A program made the translations under genes and the position numbers. Of a stretch of DNA of 17,630 nucleotides, positions 1 to 7,211 are shown piece after piece. Source of the stretch: Chloroflexota bacterium (GTDB lineage: Bacteria; Chloroflexota; Anaerolineae; JACRMK01). The DNA is taken from the NCBI GenBank assembly GCA_016200765.1, contig JACQEC010000155.1:1-17630 (forward strand). Direction: 5' to 3'. Each line of letters begins with the position of its first letter. The stretch's first letter is position 1. Below the pieces are notes generated by a model. It was not told the origin of the DNA and made no database searches. It saw only the letters and a list, made by a program, of their open reading frames with translations.

Positions 1-2
1 CG

Positions 3-101
3 CCCGGCGGTCAGCGCCCACCACAGGCGCAGGGCACGCGCCCCGCGAACTTCACACCGCCCGCCAACTTCACGCCCGGCGGCCAGCGCCCGCCACAGGC
101 C
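3..101 (+). repeat. 72-bp coding tandem repeat (proline-rich linker)
   Basis: Bases 3-29 and 75-101 encode the same nine residues (PGGQRPPQA) in the same frame with only third-position-type changes, giving a 72-bp, 24-residue period. The two bases before position 3 match the bases before position 75, so further copies probably lie upstream of the window. A smaller direct repeat (ANFTP twice) lies between them. Confidence 0.6.
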
Positions 102-917
102 ACCGCCACGCCAAGTTCGGACACGACAACCAAGGCGGCGCCCACGGCGGTGATTGCCACCGGGTCCGAGGCAAGCGGCGCGGCCCCGACGGCGGTGGCG
201 ATTCCCGATGTAGCCATCCCGACGATCATGCCGGCGGCCGCGCTGGCGAGCGCGCCGCTCACGCCCATTAACCTGCCCACGGCGCCGACACCGGCTCCGC
301 TGGTGTCGCCGGGCGCTCCGGCCCTGACCGACGCGGGTTCCTTGCGCGGGAAGATCATCTTCTTCAGCGACCGCGCCGGCTACCCGCAGTTGTATGTCAT
401 GGACGCTGACGGCGGCAACCAGCGCCTCTGCAACTGCTCGCCCATACTGCAGACGCTGGTGAATAACGAAAGCGTGTCGCCCGACGGCCGGTTGTTCCTC
501 TTCGTCAAGGTCATCGGGAGCAGTAGCCTCAAGCCGGATTACCAGATTTGGACGCACGATAACGAGACCGGCTACGAAGCGGCGGCGGCCGGCGATGGCC
601 CCAGCGGCTTTCCCGGCGTGGACTACGCGCCCGTCTGGTCGCCCGACGGCCGCTACATCGCGTGGGTCACCGAACTGCACGGCAACGACGAAATCTATCT
701 GCGCGACCGGGCAACCGGCAGGAGCACCCGCCTGACGAAAACGACCTGGGAGTGGAACAAACACCCATCGTTCTCGCCCGATGGCTCGCAGGTCGTCTTC
801 TGGTCCAACCGCGAGAGCGGGCGCAAGCAGATTTGGCTGATGGGGCTGGATGGCAGCAGCCCGCGCAACATCAGCCAGAACGCCTACAACGACTACGACC
901 CGATCTGGGTCAAGTAG
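3..917 (+). CDS. PD40/WD40-like beta-propeller protein, 5'-truncated
   Basis: The frame is open from the window edge, so the true start lies upstream; 304 residues are visible. The first ~115 residues are a low-complexity Pro/Thr/Ala linker, with the block PGGQRPPQA at bases 3-29 repeated 72 bp later at 75-101. The rest is a TolB-like propeller: a first blade with FFSDRAGYPQLYVMDADGG, then two typical PD40 blades (PVWSPDGRYIAWV and PSFSPDGSQVVFWSNR, each followed by a strand ending in a D/R-G turn). PD40 domains fold as beta-propellers in exported or periplasmic proteins and usually bind proteins or polysaccharides; no catalytic motif is visible. The linker suggests a tether between an unseen N-terminal domain or anchor and the propeller. 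Its TAG stop is also the first unit of a heptad repeat. An alternative internal GTG start at 150 is unlikely because the frame continues upstream. The substrate or partner is unknown. Confidence 0.85.
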   Translation, partial: PGGQRPPQAQGTRPANFTPPANFTPGGQRPPQATATPSSDTTTKAAPTAVIATGSEASGAAPTAVAIPDVAIPTIMPAAALASAPLTPINLPTAPTPAPLVSPGAPALTDAGSLRGKIIFFSDRAGYPQLYVMDADGGNQRLCNCSPILQTLVNNESVSPDGRLFLFVKVIGSSSLKPDYQIWTHDNETGYEAAAAGDGPSGFPGVDYAPVWSPDGRYIAWVTELHGNDEIYLRDRATGRSTRLTKTTWEWNKHPSFSPDGSQVVFWSNRESGRKQIWLMGLDGSSPRNISQNAYNDYDPIWVK

Positions 918-1029
918 GGAGTAAGGAGTAGGGATTATGGAGTAAGGAGTAGGGCTGTCTCTCGGCTTGAGCTTGTCGAAGGGTCGTTGCCACCCCTTAC
1001 TCCCTACTTCCCATTTCCTGTCCTGCTTA
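915..1029 (+). repeat. Heptad inverted-repeat element A1
   Basis: Starts exactly at the TAG stop of the propeller gene. Six 7-nt units (TAGGGAG, TAAGGAG and variants) run from 915 to 956, followed by a ~38-nt core that includes TTGAGCTTGTCGAAGGG (967-983). The reverse-complement units CCTTACT and CCCTACT follow from 995, decaying to about 1029. The same architecture and a related core occur at 7212-7370 and 14027-14122. It could fold as an imperfect hairpin in the 3' end of the mRNA; there is no U-tract typical of an intrinsic terminator. Confidence 0.8.
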
Positions 1030-1051
1030 CCTGTTTTTCATCTGATTTTCA

Positions 1052-1075
1052 TACACCTGTGCTAGAATAGGTGTA
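1052..1075 (+). promoter_or_regulatory. Extended -10 promoter inside a 7-bp inverted repeat
   Basis: TG-C-TAGAAT at 1060-1068 is an extended -10 element with no convincing -35 box. It is flanked by a perfect inverted repeat, TACACCT (1052-1058) and AGGTGTA (1069-1075), separated by 10 nt. The repeat brackets the -10 box, as a repressor operator would. It lies 70 nt upstream of the ATG of the secreted-protein gene. The regulator is unknown; a hairpin role is an alternative. Confidence 0.45.
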
Positions 1076-1144
1076 GTTCATAGCGGAAACATCTCGCCGC
1101 CGCGCAACCGGCGGAGAAATAGCGATACGAAAAGGAGGCTCAAT

Positions 1145-1861
1145 ATGGTGAGCAAGGTGATTGCAACGGTCGTTGGATTGCTGGTGGCTTTGGGCGGCAC
1201 CGCCGTCTGGGCCCAGAACGCGCCACAGCCGGTCACGACGCCGGCGCTAGCGGGCTTCCAGTATGGCGCGCTGTCCGCGCAGGGCCAGGCGAACCAGACG
1301 CAGGCCGCGAACCCGTGCGAGGCGTACGAGCAGGCGCTGGCCCAGCGGCTGGGTGTCAGCGTGGACAAACTGCGCTCCGCCCAGAAGGACGCCGCCAAAG
1401 ACATGGTTGATCAAGCCGTGAAAGACGGCAAGCTGACCGCTGATCAAGCCGCTAAGGCTAAGCAACATATAGATACAGCGCAGAAGTGCAAGTTCCCGCT
1501 TGGCCGCGTGGGCGGCCTGAAACCGCAAGGCCAGCCGGGGAAGCCTGATCTACACGCGTTCGGTGGCGCCAGCCTGCATGTAGGGGTTGATGCCGCGGCG
1601 AAGGCGCTGGGCATGACGTCGGATCAACTGCAAGCCCAACTCAAGTCGGGCAAGACGTTGGAACAGATTGCCAAGGACAAAGGCGTTGACTTGCAGGCCG
1701 TGCGCAGCGCAGTCATCAGCGCGGAAAAGGCGCAGATTGATCAGGCCGTCAAAGATGGCAAGCTGACCCAGACGCAGGCCGACCATCTCAAGAGCACGAT
1801 AGACAAGGCCGGCAGTCGCCTGTTCGATATGCTTAGCCATCATCGGCTATCTCATCCGTAG
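1145..1861 (+). CDS. Secreted protein with duplicated helical DQAVKDGKLT repeat
   Basis: The ATG is preceded by an excellent ribosome site, AAAGGAGG at 1131-1138 with a 6-nt spacer. The 238-residue product starts with a signal peptide (hydrophobic residues 5-22, likely cleavage after VWA near residue 23), so it is exported. Two related helical modules follow: roughly residues 59-115 and 148-222. Each contains a LG(V/M)xxDxL helix and ends in a helix pair sharing the identical block DQAVKDGKLT (89-98 and 199-208). The modules resemble small helical domains seen in secreted proteins of Firmicutes and Chloroflexota (DUF2680/YckD-like); I cannot assign a function. Cys58 and Cys115 bracket the first module and could form a disulfide. 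The second module is longer, with an inserted SGKTLEQIAKDKGVDLQAV helix pair. It has its own promoter candidate at 1060-1068. Confidence 0.85.
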   Translation: MVSKVIATVVGLLVALGGTAVWAQNAPQPVTTPALAGFQYGALSAQGQANQTQAANPCEAYEQALAQRLGVSVDKLRSAQKDAAKDMVDQAVKDGKLTADQAAKAKQHIDTAQKCKFPLGRVGGLKPQGQPGKPDLHAFGGASLHVGVDAAAKALGMTSDQLQAQLKSGKTLEQIAKDKGVDLQAVRSAVISAEKAQIDQAVKDGKLTQTQADHLKSTIDKAGSRLFDMLSHHRLSHP

Positions 1862-1927
1862 GGTTGCCCACCGGGCTCACCCGCTGTCGGGCGCCGCAAG
1901 CCGTACTCAAACAGGACTTCCGTCCAA

Positions 1928-2100
1928 CGGATTGCCTGCGGCGCAACGGATTAGCGGATTTGCGGGCGCGGCCACGATGGTTATCATCGCTGACGAACAA
2001 GGTAAGGGCGAAGCCGCGCGCAGGCATCACCGCGTGAACGAGCAGGCCACTCGCGCGCCGCTTCGCCCCTACCTGCTAATCCGCTATCTCAATCCGTTGA
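1928..2100. repeat. Inverted-repeat element D1 (CGGATTA-type)
   Basis: The 255-bp gap between the secreted-protein gene and the cytochrome gene is filled by this element. The left arm carries CGGATT at 1928, 1947 and 1955; the right arm carries AATCCG at 2078 and 2091. Read on the minus strand, the right arm is CAACGGATTGAGATAGCGGA, nearly identical to the arm at 6047-6071. Period 7 is less strict here than in the A, B and C elements. The right arm ends immediately before the cytochrome ribosome site. I see no convincing gene in the gap. Confidence 0.6.
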
Positions 2101-2116
2101 TGAAAGGGAGTTCAAC

Positions 2117-2932
2117 ATGAAGTTAAATGTGGCCCCTGAACCGCGTCCGCGCTCTCGCTCGTGGCTCCTCTTGCTCATCGGCGTGTGCGCGGGCATAGCC
2201 GTCGCGCTGGGGCTGGTGGTCTTCGTCGGAATGCCGTTCGCGCTGGGGCATCGCAACGACCTGCCGCTTGAGCGGCTCTATGGCAACGTGGCCGTTAGCA
2301 TCGTGGCGCGAACGCAGGCGGGCAGTCAGACCAACCCGCTGTCCCAAAATGCTCGCGTGTTAGAGACCGGGCGCAACGCCTACACGGGGTCGTGCGCTGA
2401 ATGTCACGGCGTCAGCGGCGATGGCAAGAGCGCGTTCGGCCAATTACTCTATCCACCCGCAACCGACCTGCGCGCGAACGATACACAGGAAAAGACCGAC
2501 GCGCAGTTGTTCTGGATCATCAAAAACGGGCTAAGTTTTACCGGGATGCCCGCTTTTGGCGGCCAGTACGACGACCAGGGCCTCTGGGCGCTGGTCTCCT
2601 ACACCCGCAGTCTGGGTCGCGAAGCGCGACAGGCCATCAGGCCGGTGGCCGTGCCAACCGCGAGCGCCGGACAACTGGCGCGCGCTGACCCCAACGGCGA
2701 CGCCGTCCAGCGCGGCGCGGCGGTTTATTTCGCCCAGGCCTGCCACGAATGTCACGGCCCGGTGGGGAATGCTCCGGGCGACTTGGGGTTGCGCCCCGGC
2801 GAACGCGAAGCAGCCAATGCGATCCGGCAGGGACGGCGCGGGATGCCTGCCTATGACCAACAGCAACTCACGGACGCGCAGTTAAGCGACATGCTGCAAT
2901 ACCTGAACACCTTTTCGGGTCGTAGAGGCTGA
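2117..2932 (+). CDS. Membrane-anchored di-heme cytochrome c
   Basis: The 271-residue protein has a positively charged N-terminus, then one uncleaved-looking transmembrane helix (residues 16-42), then two cytochrome c domains exposed outside the membrane. Each has a heme c attachment motif: CAECH at 93-97 and CHECH at 209-213. Probable axial methionines lie in TGMPAF (Met144) and RGMPAY (Met243). Residues ~170-195 form a Pro/Ala/Thr linker between the domains. This layout is typical of class I c-type cytochromes that pass electrons between membrane complexes or to a terminal oxidase; the specific partner cannot be told. The ribosome site AAAGGGAG (2103-2110) is 6 nt before the ATG. The GNAT gene starts only 12 nt downstream, so the two are probably co-transcribed, though no functional link is obvious. 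Confidence 0.93.
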   Translation: MKLNVAPEPRPRSRSWLLLLIGVCAGIAVALGLVVFVGMPFALGHRNDLPLERLYGNVAVSIVARTQAGSQTNPLSQNARVLETGRNAYTGSCAECHGVSGDGKSAFGQLLYPPATDLRANDTQEKTDAQLFWIIKNGLSFTGMPAFGGQYDDQGLWALVSYTRSLGREARQAIRPVAVPTASAGQLARADPNGDAVQRGAAVYFAQACHECHGPVGNAPGDLGLRPGEREAANAIRQGRRGMPAYDQQQLTDAQLSDMLQYLNTFSGRRG

Positions 2933-2944
2933 GGCGCGGCCTCT

Positions 2945-3463
2945 GTGCAAGCCCGCGCCGCCACGCCGGCTGACGCCGCCGCCATTGCCCGCATCTATAA
3001 TCAGGGCATCGAAGATCGCGTCGCGACGTTTGAGACGCGCCCGCGCGCGCCTCGCGATATCGCGCAGCGTGCGTGGGACGATGGCATCCACCCATTGGTC
3101 GTCGCGGAGGATGCGGGCGCGGTCGTCGCTTTTGCCTCCACATCCACCTATCGCCCGCGCGACTGCTACAGCGGCATCGCCGAGTTCTCGGTCTATGTCG
3201 CGCGGGAGGCGCGCGGGCGTGGCGCCGGGCGGGTCGCGCTTTCGGCGCTCATCCAGGCCGCCGAAGCCGCGGGATACTGGAAACTCGTCTCGCGGGTCTT
3301 TCCAGAAAACACGGCCAGCCTTGCCCTCTGCCGTTCGCTGGGCTTTCGCGAGGTCGGGCGCTACGAGAAGCACGCGCAGTTGGATGGCGTGTGGCGCGAT
3401 GTGATCATCGTCGAGCGGCTGATTCCGGCTAACCTCGCCCCGCATGGCGAGCCTGCATCCTGA
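2945..3463 (+). CDS. GNAT N-acetyltransferase, ArsN1/phosphinothricin acetyltransferase-like
   Basis: The 172-residue protein uses a GTG start, the only usual start after the preceding stop 12 nt upstream in the same frame; ribosome signal is weak (GAGG at 2931-2934). It matches the arsinothricin/phosphinothricin acetyltransferase group: IYNQGIEDRVATFETRPR near residues 17-34, the FSVYV strand leading to the acetyl-CoA pyrophosphate loop ARGRGAGR (89-96), and VFPENTASLALCRSLGFREVGRYEKH near the C-terminus. Family members acetylate the free amine of phosphinothricin, arsinothricin or methionine derivatives such as the sulfoximine, giving cytoplasmic detoxification. The exact substrate is inferred only, and many homologues are generalists. 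No arsenic genes lie nearby. The TGA stop sits inside a dispersed palindrome (3456-3478). Confidence 0.88.
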   Translation: MQARAATPADAAAIARIYNQGIEDRVATFETRPRAPRDIAQRAWDDGIHPLVVAEDAGAVVAFASTSTYRPRDCYSGIAEFSVYVAREARGRGAGRVALSALIQAAEAAGYWKLVSRVFPENTASLALCRSLGFREVGRYEKHAQLDGVWRDVIIVERLIPANLAPHGEPAS

Positions 3464-3478
3464 GCCTGTCGAAGGATG
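3456..3478. repeat. Short dispersed palindrome containing TGAGCCTGTCGAAGG
   Basis: CATCCT (3456-3461) and AGGATG (3473-3478) form perfect 6-bp arms around GAGCCTGTCGA. The core matches the GAGCTTGTCGAAGG segment inside elements A1 (around 970) and A2 (7262-7279, opposite strand). The repeat supplies the TGA stop of the acetyltransferase and fills the gap to the thioesterase. Sequences with this core are common across bacterial genomes, where in-frame copies read as HPEPVEG. Confidence 0.6.
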
Positions 3479-3497
3479 TCGAACCCTGACCTGCGCG

Positions 3498-3932
3498 ATG
3501 ACTGACACCCCATCTCCCTTCAAGTTCTCCACGTCCTTCAAGGTGCGCTGGGTCGAAACCGACCTGCAGGGCGTCGTCTTCTTCGGCCACTACCTGACCT
3601 ACTTCGACGAAGCGCTGATGGAGTACCTTGAGCACCTCAACTTCGCCTATCACCAGATCAAGGCCGACGGCTACGACTGGGTCTATGCCGAGTCGCGCGT
3701 GCAGTATAAGGGGGCTCTCAAGTTAGCAGACCGGATCGCCGTGCATGTGCGCGTCAGCCGCATCGGCAACAGCAGTGTCACCGCCGAGTTTCAGATTTTC
3801 GCCCACGCGCGCTTTTCTATCCTGATCGCCACTGGCGACGTGACCTTCGTGGTGGTGGACAACGTCAGCCGCCGCCCCACCCGCGTCCCGGATTCGCTCC
3901 GCCAGTCCGTGGCGCAATATCAGGGCGACTGA
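3498..3932 (+). CDS. 4HBT-family acyl-CoA thioesterase (YbgC/FadM-like)
   Basis: The 144-residue protein has the hot-dog-fold signature WVETDLQGVVFFGHYLTYFDEA at residues ~14-36, where the Asp in ETDLQGVV is the family's catalytic acid and the following GHYLTYF helix packs against the acyl-CoA. A VQYKGALKLADRIAVHVRV strand and a C-terminal TRVPDSLR segment complete the usual YbgC/FadM length. It should hydrolyse acyl-CoA thioesters in the cytoplasm; chain length is unknown. I chose the ATG at 3498; an in-frame ATG at 3444 would overlap the acetyltransferase and translate the dispersed palindrome. The stop overlaps the convergent DUF2723 gene by 13 bp. Confidence 0.9.
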   Translation: MTDTPSPFKFSTSFKVRWVETDLQGVVFFGHYLTYFDEALMEYLEHLNFAYHQIKADGYDWVYAESRVQYKGALKLADRIAVHVRVSRIGNSSVTAEFQIFAHARFSILIATGDVTFVVVDNVSRRPTRVPDSLRQSVAQYQGD

Positions 3933-6034
3933 CAGGCGTTGAGTCCCGCGCGCGCCTCCGGCAGATTAGCCGCCAGATTGAGCGCCTGCTGATAAGCCGC
4001 CCGCGCCTCGAAACAGTCTTGCGCGCCGCGCAGGGCGTCGCCGCGCCAGCGCCAGAACTCGGCGTAGCGGCGGATGACACTGCGGGTGATGTCGTCGTAA
4101 TGCGCGAGCACGCTGAAGGGGCGCGATGGGATTTGCGCGGGCGGCAGAGGATGCGGCGCGCGGTCGTTATAGAGGCGAAAGGCGGGGGTTTCCGGCGCCC
4201 ATTGCAGACCGCGCCCGACCGCGTCCGGCGCCACGCCAATGGTCATGTAGGGCGGGCGGCCGAGTTGCTGGGCCAGCGCCGCCATGCGCGCCGGATCAAT
4301 GGCCTTACTGTCTTCGTTAACCAGAATGTAGGGCGGGTGACCTTGCGCCAGCCCCGCCGCGATAAAGTTGTTGAGCATCGCCACGTACTTTTGCGTGATG
4401 ACGTTGCCATCATACGGCTCGTTGTTCTCGTACTTGCTCAACTCGCGCAGGTAGGCTGTGATGCTCTCCCCGACGGCATCGTAGAGCCACGGCGCGCGCT
4501 GGCGCACGACGCTAAAATACCACGAATGGCGCAGTAACTCTCCGTCGAGCACCGTGACATCAGGCCGTACGCCTTCCCCTAATTGTAGATACCACGCGGG
4601 CGAGACAAACGTCCAATCCGGCGCCAGCATCAGCGCGTTCGGCGCGACCGCGTTGAGGATGCCGCGCGCGTAATCGTCCGCATAGGTGTAGGCGCGGCGG
4701 TCGTCTTCCTCCCAATTCGCCGGAAGAGCCAGCAGAGGCAGTAGGGCCAGCGCGCCGAACGCCAATGCAGAAACGGGCACGCGCCAACTCCCCAACGCGC
4801 CAACGCGCCCCGCCGCCAGCGCCACACCCGCGCCGATCCACAACGCGCTGACCCAGAACAAGGGCAGGAGATAGGTGTTCAGGTCGCTGGGCGCGCCGGC
4901 CACGTCGCTCACATCGTAGGTCATCGCGTAGAGCAGGTTCGCCAACGCGATCAACAGCGTGAACCAGAACCACGTCCGGCGCGCGCGCCACAGCGCCCAG
5001 AGGCCAAGCGGCATAAATAGCGCGATGATGGCCGGCCACTGTGCCCCCCACAGCGACAAGAGCCGCCCCAGCGCAGACCACTGCGGCCCGCCGATAAAAA
5101 CCTGATACTGCTGGCCCGACACGTGCGCCCAGAAATTGCGCCAGTTCGACGGGTTCCCCCAGTTGATGAGCGGGTCGGCGCTGGCGCGGATGGGCAACAG
5201 CGCGTAAGGCAGAAGACCGATGGCAATCAAGGCCAGCATCGCCAGATTGCGCCGCCAGCGCGTCCAGAACGCGCGGCCCTCGACGCGCAGGAGCAAAAAC
5301 AAGACCGCCGGAGCAAACAGCCCCAGCGGCGGGTAGTTGGACAGGCCCAAACCGGTGACGAGCGAAGCCAGTGCGAGCGCGCGATTCCGCGCCTCGCCGC
5401 CGGTTTGCGCGTACAGCACCAGCAATGCCGTCAGCAGGCTGAACAACAGCGCATGAAGCGCATAGACCTCCGTCACGGTCGCTGTGCCCCATAGCGCCCG
5501 GTTGGTCATCCACGCCAGCGCGGCGGCAATCGCCCCGGCCACCGGCCATGGGGCAGACAGCAGACGGTCGGCGGCAGGCGATGGGCCTTGGGGTCTTCTG
5601 CGGGGTGGTCGCGAACCGCGTTGGCGCGTTATCGCGTTCACGCCTTGCAGCTGGCGGCTGATGAGTCCAAAGACCGCAAAGGTCAGCGCGACACTGACCG
5701 CGGCGCAGACCGCGGAGAGCGCATTAAGCCGCACAATGAGCGAGCCCAACGGGATGACCGCGACCAACGCGCCAACCAGCAGATACAGCGGCGAACCGGA
5801 CGGATGGGAGACGCCGCCCGTTGCGATTACGGCGGCCAGTTCGCCGCTGTCCACAAAGGTTACGGTTGGCGCAAGGGTGACGACGTATAGCGCGAGGCTG
5901 GCGGCGAAAAGCGCGGCGGCCAGAAGTTGCGGGGCGCGCGCGTCAACGAATTTCGATAGCGGGCTAACGGAATGCGGCTCAAGCGCCTGATCGCGCCTGG
6001 TCGCAACATCTTCTACGGTGCGGTTACTGCGCAG
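3920..6034 (-). CDS. DUF2723 / GT-C-type protein O-mannosyltransferase-like membrane protein
   Basis: This is a polytopic membrane protein with the DUF2723 (TMEM260-like) signature LAPTVTFVDSGEL, then GVSHPSGSPLYLLVG, a Trp-rich transmembrane bundle, and a soluble C-terminal part ending in a TPR-like AAYQQALNLAANLPEARAGL helix pair. The Asp-Ser-Gly-Glu motif between the first two helices is the usual GT-C catalytic acid region, which suggests transfer from a lipid-linked sugar to proteins outside the membrane; activity is inferred. The first ordinary start codon (GTG at 5852-5854) falls inside the catalytic motif, after transmembrane helix 1. In frame upstream there is no ATG, GTG or TTG, but CTG at 6032-6034 lies 5 nt after GGAGGG (6040-6045) and gives 704 residues with an intact first helix (~37-56). 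I therefore favour the CTG start. It follows the radical SAM stop by 12 nt. Confidence 0.85.
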   Translation of the reverse strand: MRSNRTVEDVATRRDQALEPHSVSPLSKFVDARAPQLLAAALFAASLALYVVTLAPTVTFVDSGELAAVIATGGVSHPSGSPLYLLVGALVAVIPLGSLIVRLNALSAVCAAVSVALTFAVFGLISRQLQGVNAITRQRGSRPPRRRPQGPSPAADRLLSAPWPVAGAIAAALAWMTNRALWGTATVTEVYALHALLFSLLTALLVLYAQTGGEARNRALALASLVTGLGLSNYPPLGLFAPAVLFLLLRVEGRAFWTRWRRNLAMLALIAIGLLPYALLPIRASADPLINWGNPSNWRNFWAHVSGQQYQVFIGGPQWSALGRLLSLWGAQWPAIIALFMPLGLWALWRARRTWFWFTLLIALANLLYAMTYDVSDVAGAPSDLNTYLLPLFWVSALWIGAGVALAAGRVGALGSWRVPVSALAFGALALLPLLALPANWEEDDRRAYTYADDYARGILNAVAPNALMLAPDWTFVSPAWYLQLGEGVRPDVTVLDGELLRHSWYFSVVRQRAPWLYDAVGESITAYLRELSKYENNEPYDGNVITQKYVAMLNNFIAAGLAQGHPPYILVNEDSKAIDPARMAALAQQLGRPPYMTIGVAPDAVGRGLQWAPETPAFRLYNDRAPHPLPPAQIPSRPFSVLAHYDDITRSVIRRYAEFWRWRGDALRGAQDCFEARAAYQQALNLAANLPEARAGLNACQSP

Positions 6035-6071
6035 CGTATCCCTCCGTTAATCCGCTATCCCAATCCGTTGA
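5954..6071 (-). repeat. Inverted-repeat element D2 (CGGATTA-type)
   Basis: Read on the minus strand, CAACGGATTGGGATAGCGGA begins at 6071 and runs into the radical SAM TAA stop (6047-6049) and the GGAGGG ribosome site of the next gene. The opposite arm (CATTCC, GTTAGCC, CGCTATC) lies at 5954-5974, inside the N-terminal coding part of the DUF2723 gene. The first arm matches the right arm of D1 at 2078-2100 in the same orientation, with two or three changes. The last residues of the radical SAM protein and residues ~19-31 of the DUF2723 protein are thus repeat-derived. Confidence 0.55.
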
Positions 6072-7192
6072 CCGCCGGCCGCCGGACTCGCGCGGCTTCC
6101 GCTCGGTTTACGCATCAGCACATCGCGGCTGACCCGCGCCAGCGTCGGCGGGTGCAGGAGCATATTGGCGTAACTGGCGTTCGCCATCGGGCAGGCGCAC
6201 TCGCGGTTCTTGATGGATGCCCGTAACGCCCGCAGTCGCCCCTGATGCTCGAACCAGATGGGGCGCAGGTCATAACCATGATCGCGCAGGTTTGCGACGG
6301 CCTCCGCGCGGATACAGCACGACCAGACATCGCCGTTGGGCGCCAGATGCGCCGACGCCCAGCCCGCCAGACACGGAATGACCTGCCGGTTCTCCAACAG
6401 CGTGTGCTTCGCCAGTTGGTAATACTGCGCGCGGAACGCTTGGGTGAAGCGGGCGATGCCCCGCGCCGGCCACTGGCGCGCCTGCGCCGACAAGAAATCG
6501 GCCACCGGCGCGTACTCCGACACAACCGGCGTGATGCCCCAGCCCATCGTGTCCAACTCGACCCGCTCCTCGGCGACTTCGGTGATGTACGAATCCGGCT
6601 CCAGAAACTGCAAGCCCTCGTAGATGCTCTTCGCCTTGCGGATGTTGAACTTCGAGAAGACGCTGTGCACCGTCAGCACCAGATTGGGCTTCGTCTTCTG
6701 CAACTCCTTCAACCCGCGCCACGTCTGCAGGGCCTTTTCCCAGTTGCCCGGCACGCCGCGAATCTCGTCGTGGTCTTTGCCCACACCGTCCAGCGACAGG
6801 TTAATGCCAATTTGCGCGGATGGCGCGGCGTCACAAATCTGCGCCACGCGGTCGAGGATGCGCTTGGTCAGGATGCCATTGGTCGGCACGGTGATCACTT
6901 CCGGCCGGCACTCCTGATAGGCGGCGATAATCACTTCGTGCATATCGGCGCGCAAGAACGGCTCGCCGCCGGTGAACGTCATGTAGAAGGGCGTATGGCC
7001 GAGGTGATGAAAAATCTTGCGCCACTCGTCCACGCGCAAATCATCATTCGGCTTCTTCCAGACATCGCACGTGGCGCAGGTCGAGTTACAGCGATACGAC
7101 AGCGATACGACCACGCTGAACGGCAACATCTTCGGGAAGCCGAAGTGATAGAACGATTGGTAGAGAGGAATCTTGGGTATGAGGCTAAGCAC
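6047..7192 (-). CDS. Radical SAM protein with SPASM/twitch-like C-terminus
   Basis: The radical SAM cluster motif is C-x3-C-x2-C (RCNSTCATC, Cys35/39/42 from the chosen start). It is followed by FTGGEPFLRADMHEVI for SAM binding, then TNGILT and INLSLDG strands of the partial TIM barrel. The C-terminal part has further cysteines at 274, 292-293, 332 and 334 (IPCLAGW, SCC, ECAC), as in SPASM or twitch auxiliary-cluster domains of the PqqE/MoaA-like group. Such enzymes often modify peptides, but no precursor peptide gene is visible, so the substrate is unknown. Start uncertain: GTG at 7192 has weak ribosome signal; a TTG at 7270 would translate the A2 repeat; ATG at 7129 removes the GFPK segment that homologues keep. 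It is followed by the DUF2723 gene in the same frame, likely co-transcribed. The last residues (QRIGIAD) come from repeat D2. Confidence 0.85.
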   Translation of the reverse strand: MLSLIPKIPLYQSFYHFGFPKMLPFSVVVSLSYRCNSTCATCDVWKKPNDDLRVDEWRKIFHHLGHTPFYMTFTGGEPFLRADMHEVIIAAYQECRPEVITVPTNGILTKRILDRVAQICDAAPSAQIGINLSLDGVGKDHDEIRGVPGNWEKALQTWRGLKELQKTKPNLVLTVHSVFSKFNIRKAKSIYEGLQFLEPDSYITEVAEERVELDTMGWGITPVVSEYAPVADFLSAQARQWPARGIARFTQAFRAQYYQLAKHTLLENRQVIPCLAGWASAHLAPNGDVWSCCIRAEAVANLRDHGYDLRPIWFEHQGRLRALRASIKNRECACPMANASYANMLLHPPTLARVSRDVLMRKPSGSRASPAAGGQRIGIAD

Positions 7193-7211
7193 AAGCGCAA
7201 CTTTATTCCGA

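Noticed and set aside
3444..3497. N-terminal extension of the thioesterase
   Set aside because: It would overlap the acetyltransferase stop and translate the dispersed palindrome; family homology begins after the ATG at 3498.
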